Shown here piece by piece: positions 39,480-49,000 of a DNA stretch of 64,000 bases. How positions within the stretch are numbered: the stretch's first letter is position 1; the number at the start of each line of letters is the position of its first letter. The stretch comes from Cyanobacteria bacterium FACHB-502 (GTDB taxonomy: Bacteria; Cyanobacteriota; Cyanobacteriia; Elainellales; Elainellaceae): the NCBI GenBank assembly GCA_014695325.1, contig JACJNZ010000072.1, positions 1-64,000 of the forward strand, read 5' to 3'. A model generated the notes under the pieces. It worked only from the letters and a program-made list of their open reading frames with translations. It searched no databases and was not told where the DNA came from. The position numbers and the translations under genes are program-made.

Positions 39480-41546
39480 CTAGCGAGTAATGTGGAGTGA
39501 CTGAGCGTAAGTGGGACAAACCACAGCAGGAGGAATCGGACAGGTGATTTCTAAAATCACTTCTGACATCTCCCGATCGGTCACTGCTAGCTGACTTGGT
39601 GAATCTTTTGGGCTTCTTTCCTGATATAAATCGTTGATGTCTGAAGTAAGGGCGATCGCCACTTCATTTCGATTCAAGTTTCCGTTCAACCAATCTTTTC
39701 CGGAGTGGGAGTGCGGCGAGATTAACCGAAACCGCTTGACGATCGCCCAGTAAGGCAAATGGCAATTTGCAGCGTTAACCACAGACTGATAAAGTGCCAA
39801 TGTACAAGGATGCTGCAAGAGCCTCTCATCATCCAGGCTGAGCGATTGCAGGCGGTTGCTTTGCAGTTCCCCGAAGGGGTAATCGCCCAACGCGCTCCAA
39901 TCCGGCAGAATCAGGGCAGCACAATACTTCCGATCAGCACCAACAATTAAGGCTCGCGCAACAAAGGGCGATCGCATCAACCGGGCTTCGATGGGCTGAG
40001 GGGCAATGTATTTGCCTATCGAGAGCTTGAACAGTGGTTTTTTAATACCTGTGATTTGCAGTAGCCCATCGGAGGTAAAGTGACCCAAATCGCCTGTGTG
40101 CAGCCAGCCCTGAGCATCAATCAGCTCCAGGGTTGCCGCTGGATTTTTGTAATACCCCGGCGTGATAAAATCTCCCCGCACCAGAATTTCGGAATCAGGG
40201 GCGATTGCCACTTCCGTTCCAGGGATGGGTACGCCAACGGTTCCCGCTTGATTGTGCTCCGCGCGATTGAAGCAAACAACACCTGCCTGCGTCAGCCCAT
40301 AGCCCTGTAAAACCGTCACCCCTGCCGTCGCAAATCCACGAACCAACTCTGCTTTCAGGGCAGCCCCGCCACAGAGGATATACTTGATTCGTCCGCCAAA
40401 CAGCGATCGCCACTGCGACAGCACCAATCGATCTGCGAGCCGCAGCAAAACCGCATGATGTCTGCTCAACGGTCGACCTGAAGCGTTGGATCGCATCAGC
40501 TTGAGAGTCCAGGTAAAAACGCGCTGCTTCCACTTCGATTCAACCTGTTGCCCCCACTCCAGAAACTTATTAAAGATTTTTTCTAGAAAAATGGGAACGG
40601 TTGCGAGAATCGTTGGCTGAACTTGTTTGAGATGTTTGAGGATCTGATTGGGAGTGGAAAAGTAAATGCTGTGTCCATAGTACAGATGCCCGTAGAGCAA
40701 ACAGCGAGCAAATACGTGCGTTAACGGTAGAAATGAAAGAACGGTTTCCTCTGCCCCCCACTGTAAACCCGATAAACTGGCAAATGCAGCCAAAGCACTG
40801 CCTACTAAATTGCGATGAGTCAGCATTACCCCTAACAGTTCGCCGTTGGCTGCGGGAATATAAATGATGGTCGCTAAATTCTGAGGAGACAGGATAGGTC
40901 GCTCTAACCCCGTTGCTGCCTGTTTTTGTCCCCGATTTTGCAATTCCGTCAGCGAAAGAATGTGACAGAAATGGGGCAGAGCGGTTCCTTCGGAGTTGCG
41001 CTTCGCGCTAATCGCCCTCCACTTCTCAGGCTCAGTCCCAAATTCAGCCTCAGAATCAGCCCCGGATTCAGGAATAGATTCAGGAACAGACTCAACGACA
41101 ACATGCTGGAGCACAGGCAACTGATCCAGGTAGGGCACAAGTTGTTCGAGCCAATCCCACTGAGCGACCCACAGTAGCCTGGCTTCGCTGTGTTGCAGGA
41201 TGAAAATAATGTTTTCGATCGTCTGTGTTAGATCGATCGGTACATTAACTAAACTTGCCATCAAACTCCCCATGTCTGCGATCGCAAACCGAGTATCATT
41301 TTGAGTCAGCAGGGCAATTCGATCGCCCGGCTGCAAACCCAGGCTTAACAGTCCTTGCGCCACAGTCTGACACTGCTCCCGAAACGCATAGTTTGAAAGC
41401 GATTGCCAGCCTGTAGGACTTGGTTGGTTCAGTGCGGTGGAGTTGAGAGTGCGATCGCAGGCTAGATCAAGCAGAGCAGGTAGCGTTGTGTCTGGGATGG
41501 TGGGAACAAATGCAGTCGGCAAGCGAGGGGATTTTGTCCATAGCAT
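39480..41546 (-). CDS. AMP-binding acyl-CoA synthetase-like protein with altered P-loop
   Basis: This 688-residue protein is of the long-chain acyl-CoA ligase family, which would activate fatty acids for the pathway. It has 'VMLTHRNLVGSALA', the 'LQGYGLTQAGVV' motif, 'GWLHTGDLG' and the C-terminal 'KPLFKLSIGKYIAPQPIE' with the catalytic Lys. But the phosphate-binding loop, normally TSGTTGxPKG, reads IPAANGELLG here, losing the Ser/Thr residues and the Lys. A poorly conserved insert of Glu/Ser-rich residues lies near 150-190. Either the enzyme is impaired or it works by an altered mechanism. Position at the head of the fad genes favours fatty-acid activation. Confidence 0.8.
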   Translation of the reverse strand: MLWTKSPRLPTAFVPTIPDTTLPALLDLACDRTLNSTALNQPSPTGWQSLSNYAFREQCQTVAQGLLSLGLQPGDRIALLTQNDTRFAIADMGSLMASLVNVPIDLTQTIENIIFILQHSEARLLWVAQWDWLEQLVPYLDQLPVLQHVVVESVPESIPESGADSEAEFGTEPEKWRAISAKRNSEGTALPHFCHILSLTELQNRGQKQAATGLERPILSPQNLATIIYIPAANGELLGVMLTHRNLVGSALAAFASLSGLQWGAEETVLSFLPLTHVFARCLLYGHLYYGHSIYFSTPNQILKHLKQVQPTILATVPIFLEKIFNKFLEWGQQVESKWKQRVFTWTLKLMRSNASGRPLSRHHAVLLRLADRLVLSQWRSLFGGRIKYILCGGAALKAELVRGFATAGVTVLQGYGLTQAGVVCFNRAEHNQAGTVGVPIPGTEVAIAPDSEILVRGDFITPGYYKNPAATLELIDAQGWLHTGDLGHFTSDGLLQITGIKKPLFKLSIGKYIAPQPIEARLMRSPFVARALIVGADRKYCAALILPDWSALGDYPFGELQSNRLQSLSLDDERLLQHPCTLALYQSVVNAANCHLPYWAIVKRFRLISPHSHSGKDWLNGNLNRNEVAIALTSDINDLYQERSPKDSPSQLAVTDREMSEVILEITCPIPPAVVCPTYAQSLHITR

Positions 41547-41655
41547 GGTTTTTCCAGAAGAAACAATTTCTTCTCCTCAATTGCATATTGAAGGATGGTT
41601 TTTTGTTAAACTTACGTCCACTCAAAATTATTTTTGAATCGACAAAGCTTGCGCA

Positions 41656-42540
41656 TTAGGTTGGATTGGTTAACCCAAAACTGCTAAAAGGCTGGCAGTA
41701 TTCTGCCTGGTCAAGGTGTTGATCGAGCCAGGTGATGAGATCGGAGAAGATTTCCTCATAGTCGTTATCAATATATAAATCGTGGTAATTTCCTTCGTAT
41801 TCGCGATGTTCTTTATCAGGAAAAATGACCTGCTGAAAGAATGCACGGCTTCCTTCAGGTAACGTGACGCGATCGCTGCTGCCATGCATAATCAGGAGTG
41901 GAATTTTCAGTTCAGAGGCGTGGGACTGAATCCAATTCACTGTTTTAAAGAACTCCGTTGCCAACCGGGCACTGCCGTATTCATGGCGCAGAGGGTCTTG
42001 AGTATAGGCAGCGATCGCTTCTGGATCCCGTGAACCATACTCATTGCGAATTCCCAATTTGAGGCTGAAGCGCGGCACCGTTCTGGACAACATCCGCCCC
42101 AACACCAGTTTTGTTCGGGCAATATTGATTTTACTGAGTGCTGGTGCTGAGAGAATGAGTCCTTGAATGTCGTTGGGCGATCGTAATGCATAGTCCAGAG
42201 TAATGGTTCCACCGAGGCTATGTCCCCAGATAATCAAGGGGCAGCAGGTGCGCTGCGACCGAATATAGTGCAAGAAGGCACTCAAGTCCTCTCGAAATTC
42301 CTTCCAGTGGTTGATATGCCCTCGTTGTCCGGGCGATCGCCCATGTCCTCGCAAATCAAAGGCATATACCTCATAGCCTTGGGGAACTAAGTACTCAACG
42401 ACATTTTTAAAAACACCGCTATGTCCTCCCAGCCCATGCACCAGGATAATCATCGCCTGACTGGGTTGCGTTGGCAGCCAGCTTTGATAATACAGTTGAC
42501 ATCCTCGAAATCCTTTAAACCTTCCCTGTTTATGCTTCAT
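41656..42540 (-). CDS. Monoacylglycerol lipase-like alpha/beta hydrolase
   Basis: This soluble serine hydrolase of 294 residues probably frees fatty acids from acylglycerols or esters. The triad is visible: nucleophile Ser in 'WGHSLGGT', Asp in 'MHGSSDRVT' and His in 'GNYHDLY'. The 'LVHGLGGHSGVF' strand-loop and 'VYAFDLRGHGRSPGQRG' are hallmarks of the monoacylglycerol lipase/Hydrolase_4 group. GGGGGAA five bases before the ATG at 42540 fixes the start; the frame is open 189 bp further but that part is the MITE. It lies 109 bp before the ligase-like gene, so it may supply substrate to the beta-oxidation genes. Confidence 0.83.
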   Translation of the reverse strand: MKHKQGRFKGFRGCQLYYQSWLPTQPSQAMIILVHGLGGHSGVFKNVVEYLVPQGYEVYAFDLRGHGRSPGQRGHINHWKEFREDLSAFLHYIRSQRTCCPLIIWGHSLGGTITLDYALRSPNDIQGLILSAPALSKINIARTKLVLGRMLSRTVPRFSLKLGIRNEYGSRDPEAIAAYTQDPLRHEYGSARLATEFFKTVNWIQSHASELKIPLLIMHGSSDRVTLPEGSRAFFQQVIFPDKEHREYEGNYHDLYIDNDYEEIFSDLITWLDQHLDQAEYCQPFSSFGLTNPT

Positions 42541-42567
42541 GGAATTCCCCCAACAGGTATTTTTTCG

Positions 42568-42712
42568 GGCGTTGCTGGATCGGGATATGAACGGTGCAAA
42601 TTTAGTTTCTGCATCGCCCCTTAAATCCCCCAATGCTGGGGGACTTTGAATTCTGGTTCCCCCCAACTTTGGGGGGCTAGGGGGGCGTATCATACGCTTA
42701 TTCAGCAACGCC
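42568..42712. mobile_element. MITE-like element with 8-bp target duplication
   Basis: GGCGTTGCTG at 42568 and its inverse CAGCAACGCC at 42703-42712 bound a 145-bp non-coding element. TTTTTTCG occurs directly on both sides (42560-42567 and 42713-42720), a perfect 8-bp target duplication. The interior has C-run/G-run hairpins like those in the copy at 33070-33148. It lies 28 bp before the lipase start, so it may have altered that promoter. Confidence 0.82.
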
Positions 42713-42973
42713 TTTTTTCGGACTATCAAGAGTTCTAAGACACACCCTGAAAGCAGGCATCACACACTCAGCAACTGAACCTGTGACACTTGAAAGAATG
42801 GAGCCAAATTCGTTGAGGGAAGGCAATTCTGGAGTAAACCGTTGGAGTCAACGTATTGTGCATTCAGCGCAATACAAGTTCACCCTCACGGCCTCGGTTC
42901 CTACCAGGCTCTAACAGGTAACGCAAGTACCAGCGTTTGCGCCGAGTTGCCTCCCACGAAAGCGTTTTTCAAG

Positions 42974-43591
42974 TCAACAATGCTGATTTGTTAACGGCAG
43001 GGAGGTTGAGGCTTTGACCTCGGTTAAAACAATATTCGTTTTAACTCTATCGACACCTGGAATTTGGGTGATAGTTTCACTCATTAGTTGTTCCAAGCAT
43101 TGACGATCGAATGCAACCACTTTAAGCAGGTAGTCAAATTCCCCAGTCAAGTGATGGCATTCCAGCACCTCCGGTAGCCCTTGCACCTGTTCACAAAACT
43201 GCCCCACGCACTCCGGTTGATGATGGGCAAGAGTGACCTGAGCAAAGCACAGCAGATCCAATCCCAACGCCTCGCGGTTGACTAGGGTTACGTAGCGATC
43301 GATAAACCCGTTGTCTTCTAACTTTTTGAGCCGCTTTTGCAGCCCAGGAGCGGTAAGTTTTAGCTGGCGCGCAAGTTCGGCATTACTCATTCGGCTGTTT
43401 TCTTGAAGAAGTTGCAGCAGTAGCTGATCTCGCTCGTCGAGTTGCTGGGATTGCCCGACTTGTTTATTTGTATTTTGCTTGTTCGTATTTTGTTTGCTTG
43501 TATTTTGCTTGTTTGTATCTTGTTCGTTCGTATTTTGCTCGTTAGTTGTCAGCTTATCGGTGAGTTTGACCCCAGAGAGTTTCTTCTTCAA
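42974..43591 (-). CDS. Lrp/AsnC-family regulator with repeat-expanded N terminus
   Basis: This transcriptional regulator of 205 residues has a winged helix (about 52-100: 'LDERDQLLLQLLQENSRMSN', 'AELARQLKLTAPGLQKRLKKLE') and an effector-binding RAM domain (about 115-190: 'GLPEVLECHHLTGEFDYLLKV'). Family members have about 150-165 residues; here the first 50 include about seven imperfect copies of a pentapeptide like TNKQN. The DNA is a 15-bp minisatellite (43455-43550). It lies upstream of the lipase and beta-oxidation genes on the same strand, with the MITE between. Control of that cluster is a reasonable guess. Confidence 0.85.
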   Translation of the reverse strand: MKKKLSGVKLTDKLTTNEQNTNEQDTNKQNTSKQNTNKQNTNKQVGQSQQLDERDQLLLQLLQENSRMSNAELARQLKLTAPGLQKRLKKLEDNGFIDRYVTLVNREALGLDLLCFAQVTLAHHQPECVGQFCEQVQGLPEVLECHHLTGEFDYLLKVVAFDRQCLEQLMSETITQIPGVDRVKTNIVLTEVKASTSLPLTNQHC

Positions 43592-44076
43592 GTCTCCCCC
43601 TCCGGCTTCAGCTACTAATTTTTTATACTCACAATCTAGTAAATTGTTCTAAATAAAGTCAAGAATTCGAGTTAATTTTTAACACTCTGAACTCGATAAA
43701 ACAGAGCTTTCTGATCTAGATGGAACGATCGAGTTTATAAATGAAACTTTAGTCTGAATAAAATCTGTCCTTGTACAGATGTGTTTAACTGGCAAGAGCT
43801 GCCGTTAGAGATGTAGGTGTTTGATGCTATTGCCTTGGTCTGGATGCAAAACTCGTTGGGAGGCTCGCCCAGCTTCCCGTCGATCGCGATTCGTCACCCA
43901 GGTAGGGTCAGTATAATGAGCCTGGCATTTGAGCAATTGTGGGAGAAAAGTGAACCGTTTAACGAAAAGCAATTAGTTAACATCGGATAGAGCTGGAATC
44001 AACAGGCATTGTTAACGATAGTCTGCAGTTTACAATTCTGAAGTTAACAGAAAATTTGACGAGAAATGTAAATCCC
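43592..44076. other. Divergent intergenic region
   Basis: This 485-bp stretch separates the Lrp-type and acetyltransferase genes. TATAAT at 43912-43917 could be a rightward -10. I see no other structured element. Confidence 0.35.
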
Positions 44077-44580
44077 ATGATACGAAAAAGTGCTGATAAA
44101 GACTTTGAGGAAATCTTCAATATCATTAATGATGCGGCAATTGCTTATAAAGGGATTATTCCCCCTGACTGCTGGCACGAGCCCTATATGACTCAAGAAG
44201 AGTTAAAAGTGCAAATTGAGAGCGGCGTAGAGTTTTCATGTTACATCGATAATAATGAAATGATTGGAGTGATGGGAATTCAGGACAAAACGGATGTTGA
44301 GCTAATTCGCCATGCGTATGTCAGAACAAAACAAAGGAACACAGGCATCGGAACACTTCTACTTCGGGAATTAATTAGAGATTCAACAAAACCAATTTTG
44401 ATTGGAACCTGGAAAGCGGCTAGTTGGGCAATCGGTTTTTATGAGAAGAACGGTTTTTGTCTTGTTGCCGAGGAGGAGAAGAATGACCTGCTGAAGCGAT
44501 ATTGGACGATTTCAGCTCGGCAAGTTGAGACTTCAGTTGTTCTGGTAGACGAGAAATACAAGCGGCTGAAAGATTTCTAG
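44077..44580 (+). CDS. GNAT-family N-acetyltransferase
   Basis: This 167-residue enzyme would transfer an acetyl group from acetyl-CoA to an amine. The acetyl-CoA loop is clear ('RTKQRNTGIGTLLLREL', matching Q/RxxGxG/A near residue 90), as is the 'AIGFYEKNGFCLV' segment that ends GNAT domains. I chose the ATG at 44077 (MIRKSADKDF), where the domain begins; a TTG 21 bp before is possible. The substrate is unknown. It lies between divergent Lrp and convergent S41 peptidase genes without obvious linkage. Confidence 0.83.
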   Translation: MIRKSADKDFEEIFNIINDAAIAYKGIIPPDCWHEPYMTQEELKVQIESGVEFSCYIDNNEMIGVMGIQDKTDVELIRHAYVRTKQRNTGIGTLLLRELIRDSTKPILIGTWKAASWAIGFYEKNGFCLVAEEEKNDLLKRYWTISARQVETSVVLVDEKYKRLKDF

Positions 44581-44703
44581 CCGTGGTTAGCCTGCTTCGA
44601 TGCCCACAGCGAGAAATTGTCCTTTATCCTGCTGAATCGCGTAGCTCTTTCCGCTGGCTTGAATCACTTTTGGACAAATCGCCTTGCTCCTCTGCTGCTA
44701 TCT

Positions 44704-46005
44704 TCAGGGCGAGTTTGCAATTGCGCTGATAAGCGTGTCGATCGCCTGCTGTTTTTGAGGATCGGCCCCTGCTGCATATTGGAGTGGAAAGGTCACAGCA
44801 ATCTCTGGGGTAACTCCTTTTCCTTCTAATCGCTGATTTCCATCCACCAAAACATCAGCTACAGCGACATACACCAAACTGCCATCCTGCATCACAAATC
44901 CACGTCCTGCTACCACTGCGCCTGCGGTCGTCGTGCCAACTGAAGCCCCGATTTTGGACTGCTGAAAGCCATAAGCAATAATCTCTTTGCTGCTTCTGCT
45001 GCCTTCGTTCATCAACAGCACCACAGGTTTTTTCCAGCGATAGTTTGCAACGAACGCATTGCCATCTCGTCTGATACTGGTGACGCTCGGACTCTCGCCC
45101 GTGAAGAAATTGAGATAATCGATCGACCCCCCGCCCCAGCCGTCACGGATATCGAGCACTAAGCCATCTGCCTCGGCGAGTTTACCAAACATCAACTCTT
45201 GGATCATTTGCTGCTGGTGAGAGTCAGCGGCATTGGACCAGATATGAAGATAGCCAATGCGTTTCCCTTGCTGCTCAATGATTTGAGTGCTTGCCTGTTG
45301 AGCATCTTTGAATAGGGTCGTCGCGTCAAATTTCTGCGGAGTTACACTAATTTCTTGCTGGCTATTCGGGTCAGGCGATCGCTGAACTAACAGTGTCACA
45401 CTCTGCCCGGCTTTACCTGCAAAAGAATCAATCGCTTGATAAGGTTTGCCGTCTACGTTCAGCAATTGATCGCCGACCCTCAGGCTGGTACTTGCGGCTG
45501 GACTGCCCTCTAATATCCCGCTTACAAATAGTTTCTCGTTAATGTTTTTTGTAAAGATACCAATGCCCGTGTACTCATACTTGTCATTTGGAAACAGTGC
45601 TTTTGCAGCGGACGGCAGATCTTGAATGTCAGGCTGAAAAATTCCTAAAAGTTGATAATAAGCAGTTTCATTGGGCAAGTAGAAATGGGTATGAGAAGTC
45701 TTCAGTTCAGCTAGCATCTGATTCACGATTCCTGCAAGCTGTTGACGAGTTTGAACTGCTGCGGCTTGCGGTTTGTATTTGTCTCGCATCGCTGCCCAGT
45801 CAATCCCGTTAAAATTCTCATCGTAAAAATTCTCATTGACCGTCTGCCAAACCTCGTTAAATACTTTCTCTTCGATTGATTCCTGAGATGAAACAGGAGA
45901 TATAAACCAAAGCAAAAACAACGCTGCAAAGCTAATCAGCGCGATCGAAAAATACTTTGCAAAATACTTCGCTGGTTTATAAAAACGAGAAGAAAAACGA
46001 GCCAT
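44704..46005 (-). CDS. S41 family C-terminal processing peptidase
   Basis: This protease of 433 residues has an N-terminal membrane anchor or signal (residues about 16-40, ending 'PVSSQES') and should act in the periplasm or thylakoid lumen. A PDZ domain spans about 150-220 ('GSPAASTSLRVGDQLLNVDG'). The peptidase domain has 'GLVLDIRDGWGGG' and the nucleophile region 'LMNEGSRSSKEIIAYGF', equivalent to the SAS motif of CtpA. It lacks an obvious Lys partner in the CtpA position, so it may be of the tricorn-like subgroup. The partner gene downstream on the left is convergent. Confidence 0.82.
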   Translation of the reverse strand: MARFSSRFYKPAKYFAKYFSIALISFAALFLLWFISPVSSQESIEEKVFNEVWQTVNENFYDENFNGIDWAAMRDKYKPQAAAVQTRQQLAGIVNQMLAELKTSHTHFYLPNETAYYQLLGIFQPDIQDLPSAAKALFPNDKYEYTGIGIFTKNINEKLFVSGILEGSPAASTSLRVGDQLLNVDGKPYQAIDSFAGKAGQSVTLLVQRSPDPNSQQEISVTPQKFDATTLFKDAQQASTQIIEQQGKRIGYLHIWSNAADSHQQQMIQELMFGKLAEADGLVLDIRDGWGGGSIDYLNFFTGESPSVTSIRRDGNAFVANYRWKKPVVLLMNEGSRSSKEIIAYGFQQSKIGASVGTTTAGAVVAGRGFVMQDGSLVYVAVADVLVDGNQRLEGKGVTPEIAVTFPLQYAAGADPQKQQAIDTLISAIANSP

Positions 46006-46047
46006 TACTGTTCTAATCCCTATTCAAATAAGTGGAACTTCACCCAT

Positions 46048-49000
46048 CTATTTCTCTTTCATTAAGGAGATGATTACATCCACTAACTTCTCCGGGTCAA
46101 CTGGTTTAGCAACGTGCCCCTGGAATCCTGCTGCAAGTGCCTGTTGTTGGTTAAGTTCCCCGGCGTAAGCTGTTAGCGCAATTGCAAGAACATCCCCGTT
46201 GTCTTCTGACGATCGGCTTCTAATCTGACGTAGGAGTTCATAGCCATCCATTTCTGGCATCCCAATATCACTAATGACAACATCAGGCTTGAATACATCT
46301 AAGGTTTCTAGAGCTTCGATCGCAGAGGTTGTCACTTTTATTTCTGCTCCGGTTTGTTCCAAAATGGCAAGAACCAGTTCTCGCATATCGGCTTGATCGT
46401 CTACCGCTAAAACTCGGAAGCCTGCCAGGGGGAGAGCTTTTACTGAGGAGCTTAAAGGCTCGGGCTGACCTGGATTTTCTCCACGTCGACTTTTTGACGC
46501 TGGTAATAGAACAGTAAATGTTGCGCCTAATCCTTCTCCAGGGCTTTCTGCCTGAACCGTTCCGCCGTGTAGTTCCGTTAAGTACTGGACGATCGCCAAC
46601 CCTAACCCCAATCCACCAAACTTACGGGTTGTTGTGCCGTCCTCCTGTCGGAAGTATTCAAACACATGGGGTAGAAACTGCGGAGCAATTCCTTTGCCGG
46701 TGTCTTGAACTTGAATTTGAACGTGAGTATTGGTTTGCGCTAGTCGAATCTCTACGGTTCCGCCTGACGGGGTAAATTTGATTGCATTACTGAGCAAATT
46801 CCAGACCACCTGTTGAAGACGAGCGACATCCCCTGAGACTGGTTCAATTTCACTGGCGATAACCTTCTGTACTTCAATCCCTTTTGCTTCAGCAGACAAG
46901 TGTACGGTTTCCAGAGCAGCATCAACGACCGTGACTAAATTAACTGGACAAACATCTAGCATCAGTTTGCCGCGCAGAATCCGTGAGACATCGAGTAAAT
47001 CATCAATGAGTTGGGTTTGCAGCTTAGCATTGCGCTCGATCGTTTCCAGGGCACGCCTTGTTGCTGCTTCATCAAACTGATGTGCTTGCAGCAGCTTTGC
47101 CCATCCCAGAATGGGATTAAGGGGTGATCGCAGTTCGTGAGACAGCACTGCCAAAAATTCATCTTTAATCCGGTTGGCTTGTTCGGCTTCTCTCCGGGCA
47201 TTCTGTTCGCGTTCTAACAATTTTTCACGTTCTTGTTCGGCTTGCTTTCGTTCGGTAATGTTTTCAGCAAAAATGATAATGCCGCCAATTTCGCCACCGC
47301 TGGCATACCAGGGCAAAATTTCCCAATGGAGCCAGACCATTGATCCATCTGAGCGCAGGTAGCAATCCTCTTCGCATCGTTCTGTTGCTCCTGCCAGACA
47401 ACGCTGATGAACCTGCTGCCAGCGTTCTGGAATATCCGTTATGACCTCGTAATGCGATAAACCCTTGAGATTGGTATAACCTGGAGCATACTCGCTCATC
47501 CAGCGATCGCTGGCAAAAAGGTAGCGCATTTCTCGATCCAGCATAACAACCGCAGCCGGAGTACGTTCAATAAATCTTTGAAGCGTTTCACTGGCTGACT
47601 GCGCTCTTGCCAAAAGCTGTTCTCGCTCTGTCTCAGCTTGCTTTCGATGCGTGATGTCTTGCACAACACCCATCATTCCGAGAACCTGCCCGAACGAGTC
47701 GTACTGAGCACGTCCTTTGGCAGCGATCCATCGTTCTGTTCCATCCGGATGAATCACTCGATATTCAATGTCGTAGTCGCTGCGTCCAGCAATCGCTTTT
47801 TCAACCTGTAAACCTGCTCGCTCTCGATCGTCTGGATGAAGGAGTTTTTGCATTTGGATCCAGGTCATATAGGGTCCTGGTGGAATGCCAAATATCTCAG
47901 CCGCTTGCCCTGACAATGTCACGATGTCGGTTGCTGCGTTCCAACTCCAGTCTCCCAGTTTTGCAGCCGCCAATGCCAAACTTAATTGCTCAGTACTCTC
48001 TTTTAATGCTTTTTCCGCTTGTTTGCGCTCGGTAATGTCTGTACAGGTGCCAAACCAGCGAATGACTTGACCTTGCTCATCCAGCATCGGCAGGGCGCGG
48101 GTGAGATGCCAACAGTAGCTGCCGTCCGCTCGTTTCAAGCGATGTTCTACGTCATAGCTTGTCTTTTGCTCAGCGGCTTGAGTCCATCGCCTGATGCTGT
48201 CGGCGCGATCGTCGGGATGAATAATTTTCTGCCAGCCCAATCCCTGAGTTTGTGCCAGGGTTAGCCCGGTGTAGTCGAACCAGCGAGGGCTGTAATAATC
48301 AACCCAACCTTGAGCATCCGCTGTCCAAACCATTTGCGGAATCGATTCTGCGAGAAAGCGAAAACGCTGTTGGTTGGCGATGCGACGCGATCGACCCAAC
48401 TCCAAATTCGTTGCCACCCGTGCCAGCAGTTCTCTTGCGCTAAAAGGCTTGACCAAATAATCATCGGCTCCTGCTTCCAGTCCCTCAACGGCAGCTTCTT
48501 CACCCGCTCGCGCTGAGAGCAGCAAAATGGGAATCTCGCGAGTTTGGGGATCAGCCCGGAGTTGCCGCAGCAGTTCAAAGCCATCGAGCCGGGGCATCAT
48601 CACATCGGTGAGCACTAAATCCGGCAATTGGGCACGAGCCGCTTCCAGGGCAGCTTGACCATCGGCAACTGCTTCGACCTCATAGTGTTCCCTCAGGAGC
48701 CGTTGCAGGTAGTGACGCATATCCGCATTGTCATCGGCTAACAAAATTCGGGCAGAAACACGGGGAGGTAACGCTGCTGAGTCTTCGCGGCGCTCCACAA
48801 CCCACTCTAGGGCTTCTTCGACATAAGCCGTTGCGCCTGAAGCCGTTGAAGCCTGGGTTCGGACGGATTGAATCTGCTCCGACGGCAGGTGAGCACACCC
48901 GATCGGCAATCGCACAACAAAAGTACTTCCTTCCTTCTCCACACTGCTCGCAGTCACCGTTCCCCCATGCAGCTTGACCAATTCCTGCACCAGCGACAGT

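Noticed and set aside
42541-42729. N-terminal extension of the lipase frame
   Set aside because: The extra 63 codons translate the MITE, and a good ribosome site exists before the ATG at 42540.
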